A DNA stretch of 40,269 bases from Rubrimonas sp036770645 (GTDB lineage: Bacteria; Pseudomonadota; Alphaproteobacteria; Rhodobacterales; Rhodobacteraceae): NCBI GenBank assembly GCA_036770645.1, contig DAIPIU010000025.1:1-40269 (forward strand), in the 5' to 3' direction. This document shows, in pieces, positions 28,485 through 36,501 of the stretch (positions are counted from its first letter, which is position 1; each line of letters begins with the position of its first letter). The translations under genes and the position numbers were made by a program. Below the pieces are notes generated by a model, which searched no databases, was not told where the DNA came from, and was given only the letters and a program-made list of their open reading frames with translations.

Positions 28485-28985
28485 ATGAACCGGCCACGCT
28501 ATCCGCAGGCCCATCTGCGCAAGGTGCTGCAGGACGTCCGGCGAATCGCCGCCGTCGGCGTTTCGACCAATCCGGTGCGCCCGTCCTTCTACGTCGCCCG
28601 CTATCTGCTCGGGCAGGGCTACGACGTGGTCCCGGTCAACCCGGTCTATGCGGGGGCCGAGGTGTTCGGCCGCCGCGTCGTGCCTTCGATGGCAGAGATC
28701 CCCGGCGACGCGCCCGTCGACATGGTCGACGTGTTCCGCCGGCCGGAGGAGGCCGGCGCGGTGGTGGACGAGGCGCTGGAGGCGCTTCTGCCGCGCGGCC
28801 TGAAGGCGATCTGGATGCAGATCGGCGTGATCGACCACGAGGCGGCCGCGCGCGCCGAGGCGAAGGGCGTCACGGTGATCATGGACCACTGCCCCAAGAT
28901 CGAGCATCAGCGCCTGTTCGGGCAGCTGCGCATCGGGGGTTTCGCGACCGGCATGATCTCGTCGAGATTGCCGCGGCAGGACTGA
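28485..28985 (+). CDS. CoA-binding (YccU-like) Rossmann protein
   Basis: A 166-residue stand-alone CoA-binding domain protein of the YccU type. Characteristic stretches are RRIAAVGVSTNPVRPSFYVA, YDVVPVNPVYAGAEVFGRRV, VDMVDVFRRPEEAGAVVDEA and IWMQIGVIDHEAAARAEAKG with MDHCPKIEHQRL at the C-terminal end. ATG 28485 follows a GGGGG-containing ribosome site. It lies 56 nt before metY on the same strand; such genes commonly accompany O-acetylhomoserine sulfhydrylase genes in alphaproteobacteria. Biological role is unknown; a CoA-regulated or scaffolding function is speculation. Confidence 0.9.
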   Translation: MNRPRYPQAHLRKVLQDVRRIAAVGVSTNPVRPSFYVARYLLGQGYDVVPVNPVYAGAEVFGRRVVPSMAEIPGDAPVDMVDVFRRPEEAGAVVDEALEALLPRGLKAIWMQIGVIDHEAAARAEAKGVTVIMDHCPKIEHQRLFGQLRIGGFATGMISSRLPRQD

Positions 28986-29041
28986 CGGCGGGGATCGGCG
29001 CGAAGCCGGGCCCGGGAGCACCGAGGGGGAGGACAAGACCG

Positions 29042-30349
29042 ATGGCCGACAGAACCTACGGCTTCGACACGCTGCAAATCCACGCCGGGGCGCGCCCGGA
29101 CCCGGCGACGGGGGCGCGCCAGACCCCGATCTACCAGAACACGGCTTATGTGTTCCGCGACGCCGACCACGCGGCAGCCCTGTTCAACCTGCAGGAGCTC
29201 GGCTTCATCTACTCCCGTCTGCTCAACCCCACGGTGGCGGTGCTGCAGGAACGGGTGGCGACGCTGGAGGGCGGCGTCGGCGCGGTGGCCTGCGCCTCGG
29301 GCCATGCCGCACAGGTGATGGCGCTGTTCCCGCTGATGGGGCCCGGCGACGACTTCATCGCCTCGACGCGCCTCTACGGCGGGTCGATCAACCAGTTCGC
29401 CCATGCCTTCAAGCATTTCGGCTGGACGGTGAAGTTCGTGGACTTCGAGGACGCGGCGGCGCTGCGGGCCGCCATCGGCCCGCGCACGAAGGCCGTGTTC
29501 TGCGAGTCCATCGCGAACCCCGGCGGCTATGTCACGGACATGGCGGCAATCTCGGTCATCGCGAAGGCCGCGGGGCTGCCGCTGATCGTCGACAACACCT
29601 CGGCCACGCCGTACCTGTGCCGCCCATTCGACCACGGGGCCGATCTGGTGGTGCATTCGACCACCAAGTACCTTTGCGGCAACGCCACCTCGATGGGCGG
29701 CATGGTGGTGGACAAGGGGAGTTTCGACTGGACCGCCTCGGGCCGCTATCCCGCGCTGTCCGAGCCCTGCCCGAGCTACCACGGCCTGAAGTTCCACGAG
29801 ACCTTCGGCCATCTCGCCTTCACCTTCTTCGGCATCGCGGTCACGCTGCGCGACCTCGGGATGTGCCAGGCGCCGATGAACGCCTTCCAGACGCTGCTCG
29901 GCATCGAGACGCTGTCGCTGCGCATGGACCGGCACTGCGCCAACGCGCTGGCGGTCGCGGCGCATCTCGAGGCGCATCCGCTGGTGGATTTCGTCAGCTA
30001 CGCGGGCCTGCCGTCCTCGCCCTGGGCCGAGCGGGTGCGGCGCTACTGCCCCAAGGGGGCGAGCGCGATCTTCACCTTCGGCGTGAAGGGCGGCTACGAC
30101 GCCTGCGTGAAGCTGGTGGATTCGGTCGAGCTGTTCAGCCACCTCGCCAATCTGGGCGATGCGCGGTCGCTCGTCATCCACTCGGCCTCGACCACGCACC
30201 GGCAGCTTTCGGCGGAGCAGCTTCGCGCCGCCGGGGCGGGGCCGGAGGTGGTGAGGCTGTCCATCGGGCTCGAGGATGCGGCCGACCTGATCGCCGATCT
30301 CGATCAGGCGCTGGAGCGCGCCCATCGCGGGGCCGTGGCGGCGGAATAG
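29042..30349 (+). CDS. metY: O-acetylhomoserine sulfhydrylase (aminocarboxypropyltransferase)
   Basis: A 435-residue PLP enzyme of the Cys/Met metabolism family, converting O-acetyl-homoserine and sulfide to homocysteine. The N-terminus DTLQIHAGARPDPATGARQT, the PLP-proximal VDNTSATPYLCRPFDHGADL and the Schiff-base Lys209 in VVHSTTKYLCGN identify it. Length and the long C-terminal LVIHSASTTHRQLSAEQLRA with VRLSIGLEDAADL fit the MetY branch rather than the shorter MetZ/MetB. ATG 29042 follows GGGGGAGGA. Downstream is the convergent SIMPL gene after 43 nt. Confidence 0.95.
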   Translation: MADRTYGFDTLQIHAGARPDPATGARQTPIYQNTAYVFRDADHAAALFNLQELGFIYSRLLNPTVAVLQERVATLEGGVGAVACASGHAAQVMALFPLMGPGDDFIASTRLYGGSINQFAHAFKHFGWTVKFVDFEDAAALRAAIGPRTKAVFCESIANPGGYVTDMAAISVIAKAAGLPLIVDNTSATPYLCRPFDHGADLVVHSTTKYLCGNATSMGGMVVDKGSFDWTASGRYPALSEPCPSYHGLKFHETFGHLAFTFFGIAVTLRDLGMCQAPMNAFQTLLGIETLSLRMDRHCANALAVAAHLEAHPLVDFVSYAGLPSSPWAERVRRYCPKGASAIFTFGVKGGYDACVKLVDSVELFSHLANLGDARSLVIHSASTTHRQLSAEQLRAAGAGPEVVRLSIGLEDAADLIADLDQALERAHRGAVAAE

Positions 30350-30392
30350 GACGCAGGCCGGGGGCGGCCTCCCGGGGCCCCTGCGCGTCGCG

Positions 30393-31088
30393 TCATTCCA
30401 GCGCGAAGGTGACGGTCACCTCGGCGACCGCCGTCGCATCGCCCGGGGCCACGGGCATGGCGGCGGCATCGGCCATCTGCGCCCGCATCATCGGCCTCGG
30501 CATCCCATGGCCCCCCATGGCGATGGACAGCGCCGGGCCGAGACGCGCCCCCGCGCCTTCGGCCAGCAGCCGCGCCGTGGAAAGCGCGTCGGCCATCGCC
30601 GCGCGCCGCGCGGCCGCCAGCAGCCCGGCCCGGTCGGCCACGTCGAAGCCCACGCCGCCCGCATCGGTCGCGCCCGCCGCGGCCGCGGCATCGAGCGCGG
30701 GCCCGAGGCTCTCGAGCGCCCGCACCGTGACCGAGAGGCTCTGCCGGGCCTCGTAGCCGTCGATGCTGGGCGGGCCTTCTCCCCGGCCATGACTCCAGAC
30801 CGGTCCCAGCGCGATGTCGGCCGTGGCGAAGTCGCCGCGCGGCACGCCCGCGCCTTCCAGCGCCGCGAACACCGCGGCACTGGCGGCGGCGGCGGCGGCG
30901 AAGGCCCCGGCGGCGTCATCGGCCCGGGCGGCGACCCCCAGCGACAGGCGCGCCAGGTCCGGCGCGGCGGAGACCTCGCCCGTGCCGGTGACCGTGACAG
31001 TCCGGGGCGCGGCGCCGTCCTCTTGCTGCGCCGCAGCCCCCTGCGCCGCCAGCATGGCCGCCAGCGCCGCAGCCAGCGCCGTCCCCAT
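30393..31088 (-). CDS. SIMPL domain (DUF541) periplasmic protein
   Basis: A 231-residue secreted protein of the SIMPL/DUF541 family. ATG 31088 gives a classic signal peptide (MGTALAAALAAMLAAQGAAA) with likely cleavage before QQEDG; an upstream ATG at 31148 adds about 20 residues without a clear n-region and is the alternative. The family signature is RTVTVTGTGEVSAAPDLARL then SLGVAARADDAAGAFAAA, and the C-terminal ATAVAEVTVTFALE strand. SIMPL proteins are periplasmic or outer-membrane-associated with poorly known roles, some related to oxidative stress. Divergent from the PilP-like gene. Confidence 0.85.
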   Translation of the reverse strand: MGTALAAALAAMLAAQGAAAQQEDGAAPRTVTVTGTGEVSAAPDLARLSLGVAARADDAAGAFAAAAAASAAVFAALEGAGVPRGDFATADIALGPVWSHGRGEGPPSIDGYEARQSLSVTVRALESLGPALDAAAAAGATDAGGVGFDVADRAGLLAAARRAAMADALSTARLLAEGAGARLGPALSIAMGGHGMPRPMMRAQMADAAAMPVAPGDATAVAEVTVTFALE

Positions 31089-31360
31089 CGCCCCCCCAAT
31101 CCCCGCCCCCGGTGTCGTCGCCGCAACGCCGTTGCCCATCCGCGCCATCGTCCCGCCCCCCATGTCGCCGCGCCCGGGCCATCCCCGGCGCGCCGACAGA
31201 CCAGCCTGCGGCCATGGCCGCGGCAAGGCGGCTTTGCGCCGGCGGCGCGGAGGCGTAGTCTGCCCCATCCTCGCTGTCGGAGGCACCCGCGCTGAGCCGT
31301 CCAGACGCCGCCCATGCCGATGCCTCGCGCGACGCCGCTGCGCGGGAGGCGGTTCCCGCC

Positions 31361-31978
31361 ATGGAGCCGCGGCATGCCCCGGCGGCCCCAGGCCCGCGCC
31401 GCGGCGACTGGCGGCGCGCCCTGGTGGCGGTCGCGCTGCTTGCCGCGCTGCCCGGCGCGCCCGCCGCGGCGCAGGCGCCGTCATCGCTCGCCGGGGCCAT
31501 GGCGGCGCAGGACCGCGACCCGGTCGCGCGCTGGGGCCTGGCGCCCCCGCTTCTGCGCGTCGCCCAGCGCGCGCCCGTCCCCGCGCCCCGTCCGCGCAGC
31601 GCCGTCGCCGTCGAGATCGCCCCCGCCACGGGGCAGGACGCGCTGCCGCCCTCGCCCGAGCCGCGGCCGCGCGGCGGGGCCGCGGCGGCGCGGGCGGCGG
31701 CGGCCGATGCGGGGCAGCCGCGCCCCTCCGGCATCGCGGCGACCGCGGCGCGGGTCGCCACCACATCGGGCGGCGCCGCGCCGCGCGAGACCAGCCTGCT
31801 CGGCGTCGTCGCGGGTCCCGATGGCCGCACCGCCCTGCTGCGCCTGTCGGACGGGTCGGTGCGCCGGGTGCGCGTCGGCGACCGCATCGACGGCATGACC
31901 GTGGCGGCCGTCAGCGACGCCTCGGTCCAGCTCACGGGCGGCGAGGGCCGCCGGGTCCTCACCCTGCCGGGCCGCTGA
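31361..31978 (+). CDS. PilP-like domain protein (signal-anchored, hypothetical)
   Basis: A 205-residue protein with an N-terminal hydrophobic segment (about 20-38, ALVAVALLAALPGAPAAAQA) that is a signal peptide or anchor, a Pro/Ala-rich linker (about 60-140), and a compact C-terminal beta domain (ETSLLGVVAGPDGRTALLRL, then RVGDRIDGMTVAAVSDASVQ) resembling PilP or GspC-type modules. In Rhodobacterales similar proteins are often annotated as pilus biogenesis protein PilP, but no other pilus genes occur here, so the function is uncertain. GGAGG lies about 12 bases before the ATG. The 3' end overlaps the convergent molybdopterin-fusion gene by 20 nt (31959-31978). Confidence 0.7.
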   Translation: MEPRHAPAAPGPRRGDWRRALVAVALLAALPGAPAAAQAPSSLAGAMAAQDRDPVARWGLAPPLLRVAQRAPVPAPRPRSAVAVEIAPATGQDALPPSPEPRPRGGAAAARAAAADAGQPRPSGIAATAARVATTSGGAAPRETSLLGVVAGPDGRTALLRLSDGSVRRVRVGDRIDGMTVAAVSDASVQLTGGEGRRVLTLPGR

Positions 31979-33605
31979 GCCCGCGCGACGCCCGCCAGGC
32001 GGCCCAGGCCGGCGGATCGTCGAGATCGACCAGCGCCGCCCGGCCGGGCAGGGGCACGGTCTCGACGAGGTCCGCATGCTCGGCGATGATCTCGCGCGCC
32101 CCGCGGTCGCCCTCGAGCGCGGCCAGGGTCTCGAAGAACCGCCGGCCGAACAGCGCCGGGTTGCCGGGCCGCCCGTCCTCGGACGCGGCCCGGCAGATGG
32201 CGCGTCCCTCGGCCGGGGCGAAGGCGGCGATCAGGCGGTCGAGGTGCGCGGCCCCGATCTCCGGCATGTCGGCCAGCGCCAGCAGCACGGCGTCGGCCTC
32301 GGGCGGCAGGGCGGCCACGGCGGCGCGGATCGACGACGCCATGCCCTCGGCCGCAAGCGGGTTCTCGACGATGCGCAGCGGCAGGCCCGCCAGCGCCGCC
32401 CGCCGCGCCGCCTGGCCGGGGCCCAGCACGACCAGCGTCGCGTCCGCGCGGCTGTCCAGCAGCGCCCGCGCCGACCGGCGGATCAGCGGCTCGCCGTCCA
32501 CGGCCTCCATCAGCTTGTCGATGCCCCCCATGCGCGCCGAGGCCCCGGCCGCCAGCAGCGCCGCGATCGCGATGGGGCGCAGGGGCGCATCCGCGCCGCC
32601 TGCGCGGGGCGCGGGGCGGCCCGGGATCTCGGTCAGCAGCCCGCCCACGCCCATGGCGGCGATGTCGGCCGCGGTCACCTCGAGCCCGCAGGCCAGCCGT
32701 TCCAGCACCCAGTCGGCCCCGTTCAGCCGCGGCGAGCGCGCGCAGCCCGGCAGGCCGAGCACCGGCCGTCCGGCGCGGGCCCCGAGAAACAGAAGGTTGC
32801 CGGGGTCGACCGGCATGCCGAAGCGGATCAGCCGCCCCCCGGCAGCCGCCAGCGCCGCGGGGCCCACATCGGCGCGGTCGGCGGTGGCCGACCCCGTCAG
32901 GATCAGCGTGAGGTCGGCCTCCGCATCGGCGAGCGCCGCGGCCAGCGCGGCGGTCTCGTGCGCCACGCGCCGTTCGGCCGCGAGCGGGATCCCCAGCGCC
33001 GCGAGCCGCGCCCGCACCGCCTGCGCCCCCTTGTCGGCCAGCGACGGCTTCATGCCGGGCGTCAGCGTCAGGATCAGCGCGGCGGAGCGCGCCGAGACCG
33101 GATGCAGCCGCAGCGCGCCGCCGGACCCCGCCAGCGCCGCCGCGGCCGCCGCCACAGCCGCGCGCGGGGCGGCGTAGGGGATGATCTTCACCGTGGCCGC
33201 CATCTGCCGGGGCACGACGCGGGCGTGGTCGGGCAGGGTGGCCACCGTGACCGCCTCGTGCACCGCATTGGCGGCGGCGATGGCGGCGGCGTCGACCCGC
33301 AGCAGGCCCGACGCGGCGGCGAACAGGTTCACCCGGCCAGTGAAGGGGGCCGACGGCGCCAGCCCGGAGGCCGCCGCCGGGGGCCCCGCCAGCGCTGCGG
33401 CCACGGTCGCGGCCGCATCGTCCTCGCCCATGTCGTCCGGCCCCGGCCGCGCCACCGTCACGGTCGCGAGGCCCGCCCCGGCCAGCGCCGCGATCTCGGC
33501 GGGCCCCAGCCGCAGCCCCTTGCGCAGCCGCCCGCCGGGCAGGGCGAGCGAATGCGCGAGGATCGCGCCCTCGGCCATCGCCAGCGGAACCGGCCCGAAC
33601 CTCAC
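31959..33605 (-). CDS. Molybdopterin-binding / nucleotidyltransferase fusion (MocA/MobA-like)
   Basis: A 548-residue two-domain protein. Residues about 1-335 form a MoeA/MogA-like molybdopterin-binding region with SGRVNLFAAASG-type and LTLILTGSATADRADVGPAA motifs and GRPVLGLPGCARSPRLNGAD near the end. Residues from about 344 are an NTP-transferase domain with AIAALLAAGASARMGGIDKL, DAVLLALADMPEIGAAHLDR and RPGNPALFGRRFFETLAALE, as in molybdenum cofactor cytidylyltransferases. The fusion is annotated in RefSeq-type schemes as molybdopterin-binding/glycosyltransferase family 2. It probably makes the MCD form of the cofactor for a XdhC-delivered oxidase. GTG 33605 lies 10 nt after the CoxF/XdhC stop; an upstream frame (to 33803) reads into that gene and is rejected. 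Confidence 0.9.
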   Translation of the reverse strand: MRFGPVPLAMAEGAILAHSLALPGGRLRKGLRLGPAEIAALAGAGLATVTVARPGPDDMGEDDAAATVAAALAGPPAAASGLAPSAPFTGRVNLFAAASGLLRVDAAAIAAANAVHEAVTVATLPDHARVVPRQMAATVKIIPYAAPRAAVAAAAAALAGSGGALRLHPVSARSAALILTLTPGMKPSLADKGAQAVRARLAALGIPLAAERRVAHETAALAAALADAEADLTLILTGSATADRADVGPAALAAAGGRLIRFGMPVDPGNLLFLGARAGRPVLGLPGCARSPRLNGADWVLERLACGLEVTAADIAAMGVGGLLTEIPGRPAPRAGGADAPLRPIAIAALLAAGASARMGGIDKLMEAVDGEPLIRRSARALLDSRADATLVVLGPGQAARRAALAGLPLRIVENPLAAEGMASSIRAAVAALPPEADAVLLALADMPEIGAAHLDRLIAAFAPAEGRAICRAASEDGRPGNPALFGRRFFETLAALEGDRGAREIIAEHADLVETVPLPGRAALVDLDDPPAWAAWRASRGLSGPAG

Positions 33606-33615
33606 CGGAGGCGCC

Positions 33616-34611
33616 TCACGGCCGCCGCAGCGCCTGCGTGACCTGCGCCAGCGCCGACAGGGCGATCTCGGCGGGGCTCGCCGCGCCGATGGGCAGGCCG
33701 AGCGGGGCGTGCAGCCGCGCCAGCGCCCCGGGCGCGACGCCGGCCGCCGCCAGACGGTCCAGCCGCGCCGCATGGGTGCGCCGCGAGCCGAGACAGCCGA
33801 CATAGAAGGCGGGCGAGGCCAGCGCCCGCAGGATGGCCGGGTCGTCGAGCTTGGGGTCGTGGGTCAGCGTCACCACCGCCGTGCGGGCGTCGGGCGCCAG
33901 CGCATCGAGCGCCGCATCGGGCCAGTCATGCAGGATCCGCGCGCCGGGAAAGCGCGCGGGGCTGGCGAAGGCCTCGCGCGGGTCGATCAGCGTCGCGTCC
34001 CAGCCGCACAGCGCAGCCATCGGCAGCAGCGCCTGCGCGATGTGCACCGCCCCCACCACCGCCATCCGCAGCGGCGCGTCGTGCAGCCCCAGGAACCAGT
34101 CCGGCGCGCCGTCGGCGAAGCCCGAGCGCCCCGCCGCGAGCGCCGCCCGCGCCGCCGCCGCCAGCGGGTCCGTCCCGCCCGGTTCGGCCAGCCGCCGCTC
34201 CCAGGTCGCGAGGTCGGTCGCGAGCGCCACCGGCCGGCGCGCGGCCCGCGCGGCGACCAGATCGCGCAGCAGCGCGGGCGACAGGCCGGGCGCCTCGCCA
34301 ACCGGTTCCACCAGCACGCGGATGCGCCCGCCGCAGGCCAGTCCCACCGCGAAGGCCGTCTCGTCGGCCACGCCGAAGGACAGCAGGCGCGGGCGACCGT
34401 CCGCCAGCGCCTCCATCGCCTCGGCCACCACCGCCCCCTCGACGCAGCCGCCCGAGACCGAGCCGGTCATCGCCCCGGCGCCGTCCACCGCGAGCTGCGC
34501 GCCCACCGGACGCGGGGCCGATCCCCAGGTCTCGACGACGGTGGCCAGCGCCGCGCCGCGACCGGCCTGATGGGCCGCGAGCGCGGCCTCGGGGGCGGCA
34601 TCGGCGGTCAT
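33616..34611 (-). CDS. XdhC/CoxF family molybdoenzyme maturation protein
   Basis: A 331-residue XdhC-family protein that holds or inserts molybdenum cofactor into xanthine-oxidase-family enzymes; CoxF is the CO dehydrogenase paralog. The N-terminal XdhC_CoxI domain includes the conserved TGSVSGGCVEGAV (Cys56) and the C-terminal Rossmann domain has MAVVGAVHIAQALLPMAALC and the tail LPIGAASPAEIALSALAQVT. Its ATG (34611) overlaps the mini-ORF stop as ATGA. In an operon with CoxD- and CoxE-type genes, so the CoxF identity is likely, but XdhC paralogs cannot be separated safely by sequence alone. Confidence 0.9.
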   Translation of the reverse strand: MTADAAPEAALAAHQAGRGAALATVVETWGSAPRPVGAQLAVDGAGAMTGSVSGGCVEGAVVAEAMEALADGRPRLLSFGVADETAFAVGLACGGRIRVLVEPVGEAPGLSPALLRDLVAARAARRPVALATDLATWERRLAEPGGTDPLAAAARAALAAGRSGFADGAPDWFLGLHDAPLRMAVVGAVHIAQALLPMAALCGWDATLIDPREAFASPARFPGARILHDWPDAALDALAPDARTAVVTLTHDPKLDDPAILRALASPAFYVGCLGSRRTHAARLDRLAAAGVAPGALARLHAPLGLPIGAASPAEIALSALAQVTQALRRP

Positions 34612-34682
34612 GGGCGGCGGTCCGGCTGCGCGGCGGGCGCGGCGTCGGCCCGGGCCGTGCGCGATGGGTGCGGGCGTGTCAT
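34608..34682 (-). CDS. 24-codon mini-ORF coupling CoxE to CoxF/XdhC (candidate)
   Basis: ATG 34682 is preceded by AAGGAGAG with five bases spacing, the strongest ribosome site in this operon. The product would be MTRPHPSRTARADAAPAAQP plus DRRP, a Pro/Arg/Ala-rich peptide. The stop overlaps the CoxF/XdhC ATG (ATGA, 34608-34611). It may be a coupling leader that raises translation of CoxF/XdhC, rather than a functional protein. No homolog known. Confidence 0.4.
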   Translation of the reverse strand: MTRPHPSRTARADAAPAAQPDRRP

Positions 34683-34708
34683 CGGCGCTCTCCTTCGGGG
34701 CGCTGGCG

Positions 34709-35920
34709 TCAGGCGGTCAGCAGGCGCAGCAGCCGCGGCTTGTCGCCCGCATCGTCGGGGCGCGACAGCGCCTCGGCCAGCGCCGCCACGCTGTGCAAGC
34801 TGTGGCCCGCGCGCAGGCTGTCCACATGCGGCAGCAGCGCGCGCACCCCGCGGGCCTTCGGCGCGAAGCCCTCCCAGCGCAGCAGCGGGTTCACCCAGAC
34901 CACGCGGCGGGCAGACAGGCGCAGCCGCTCCGCCTCGCGCGCCAGAAGGGCGGGATCGTCGCGGTCCAGCCCGTCGGTGACAAGCAGCACCACGGCCCCC
35001 CGTCCCAGCACCCGGCGCGACCAGTCGCGGTTGAAGGCGTGCAGCGCCGCGCCGATGCGGGTGCCGCCGCGCCAGTCCCGCACCTCGGCCCCGACCCGCC
35101 GCAGCGCGGCGTCGGCGTCGCGGCCGCGCAGGCAGCGGCTGACATCGGTCAGCCTCGTGCCGAAGGCGAAGGCGTGCACCGGCCCCCAGCCGCGGGGGCC
35201 GCGGGCGTTGGCGGCCGCGTGCAGGAAGTGCAGCAGCATGCGGCTGTAGGCCTCCATCGAACCCGAGATGTCGCACAGCGCCACCAGCGAGGGCGGCCGC
35301 GCGCCGCGGGCACGGCGGCGCGGTGCGCGCAGTTCGCCCGCCCGCAGCGCGGCGCGGAAGCTGGCGCGCCAGTCGGGCAGGGGGCCGCGCGGGTCCGGAT
35401 GGCTGCGGCGCACGGGCAGGGGGGCCGCAAGCGGGGCCATGCGCGCGAGCGCCGCCTGCGCCTGCGCCTGTTCGGCCAGCGTCATCTGCGCGAAGTCCCG
35501 CGCGCCGAGCCGCTCGGCCGCCGAGACGGCAAGGCGCATGTCGGCCTCGACCCGCGTCTCGGGGACGGCATCCCGGGGCGCGGCGGCGGCGTCCTCCAGC
35601 GCCTCGGCCGCCCGCCGCGCCGCGTCCGCGGCCCGGGCCGGGCTTGCCTGCGCGCCCTCCGGCGGCGGCCCTCCCCGCGCGCCCGGCCGCCACATCGCCT
35701 CGAACAGGGCGTCGAACAGCGCCCGGTCGTCCGGGCGGCCGAGAAGGCAGGCGGCGAGCGCCGCCCGCGCGTCCTCGCGCCTCTCCACGCCCACGGCGCG
35801 CAGGGCGGCGACGGCATCGAGCGCGCCGGCAATGCCGACGCGCAGGCCCGCCCTGCGCAGCGCGCCGACGAAGCGCAGGACCGTTCCGGCGAGGCCGTCG
35901 CCGGCCTCCGCCGCGCTCAT
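34709..35920 (-). CDS. coxE: CoxE-like VWA-domain protein
   Basis: A 403-residue protein with a C-terminal von Willebrand A domain. Its MIDAS motif is DISGSMEAYSR at residues 217-227 (Asp217, Ser219, Ser221), followed by GGTRIGAALHAFN and VVLLVTDGLDRDD. In CO dehydrogenase clusters CoxE partners with the AAA+ ATPase CoxD to assemble the metal cofactor. The N-terminal half is helical with a Pro/Ala/Glu-rich linker. Start ATG 35920. It lies 16 nt downstream of an unknown gene that separates it from the CoxD-type ATPase gene. Not all such clusters serve CO dehydrogenase, so target enzyme is unproved. Confidence 0.9.
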   Translation of the reverse strand: MSAAEAGDGLAGTVLRFVGALRRAGLRVGIAGALDAVAALRAVGVERREDARAALAACLLGRPDDRALFDALFEAMWRPGARGGPPPEGAQASPARAADAARRAAEALEDAAAAPRDAVPETRVEADMRLAVSAAERLGARDFAQMTLAEQAQAQAALARMAPLAAPLPVRRSHPDPRGPLPDWRASFRAALRAGELRAPRRRARGARPPSLVALCDISGSMEAYSRMLLHFLHAAANARGPRGWGPVHAFAFGTRLTDVSRCLRGRDADAALRRVGAEVRDWRGGTRIGAALHAFNRDWSRRVLGRGAVVLLVTDGLDRDDPALLAREAERLRLSARRVVWVNPLLRWEGFAPKARGVRALLPHVDSLRAGHSLHSVAALAEALSRPDDAGDKPRLLRLLTA

Positions 35921-35936
35921 GCCCCGGCGCCGCGCG

Positions 35937-36458
35937 TCATGTCGACTGGAAGAACGGGGCCGTCGGATCGGATTGCTTGAAGGCGATCACCACATGCAGG
36001 CGCGCGCTGTCGCCATCGGATCGCGTCACGCTCAACTCCTTGATCCGCCATGTCGCTGCGTCGCGGATGAAGTAAATCGTCGGTGTCTGGCCCATCGCGT
36101 TGATCGCCGGCGTCCAGTGCAGGGCCTGCACCGTGTTCCAGATCGCGCCGAACTGCGCGAACTGCCCGGCCGCCGCCGCCGTGATCGAACCGTCCTTGAC
36201 GAGATCGTCCGCCGTTTTTTCGAAGCGGTCGAACCCGAGGGTGGCGATCAGCCGGCTTTCGCCCTTTGCGTTGCGGGTGTGGCCGAGCCGCTGGATTCTC
36301 ATCGCGGTCTTGTTCGTCATCGCAGTCACGGGCGGGCGCTTGATGACCTGCAGGACGTTCACGCCGGCAGAGAACGCCCCATCCATCTTGAACTGCTTCC
36401 GCGCCGTCTGCAGCACGCCGGCCTTCAGCTTCGACGCGATCCCACCTGTCTGCGGCAT
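35937..36458 (-). CDS. Orphan protein inserted between CoxD- and CoxE-type genes
   Basis: A 173-residue protein of unknown function, same strand as the maturation genes. ATG 36458 has GGAGG nine bases upstream; an alternative ATG at 36512 overlaps the ATPase gene end. It is Lys/Gln/Thr-rich and less Ala/Arg-rich than its neighbours, and its DNA appears lower in GC (third positions often A or T), a possible sign of recent acquisition. Notable segments: KLKAGVLQTARKQFKMDGAF, FAQFGAIWNTVQALHWTPAI and WRIKELSVTRSDGDSARLHV. No signal peptide, membrane helix or known motif. The position inside the cluster suggests a link to the maturation system or a hitchhiking insertion. Confidence 0.7.
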   Translation of the reverse strand: MPQTGGIASKLKAGVLQTARKQFKMDGAFSAGVNVLQVIKRPPVTAMTNKTAMRIQRLGHTRNAKGESRLIATLGFDRFEKTADDLVKDGSITAAAAGQFAQFGAIWNTVQALHWTPAINAMGQTPTIYFIRDAATWRIKELSVTRSDGDSARLHVVIAFKQSDPTAPFFQST

Positions 36459-36501
36459 GCGCCCTGTCCTCCACACTGCCCCGCTGACCAATTTAGGTGA
36501 A

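Noticed and set aside
28490..29036. Minus-strand frames opposite the CoA-binding gene
   Set aside because: Antisense to a recognised family and no ribosome site or domain.
30814..33177. Plus-strand frame of 787 codons over the SIMPL, PilP-like and molybdopterin genes
   Set aside because: It crosses three real genes and has Ser/Ala/Arg-rich shadow composition.
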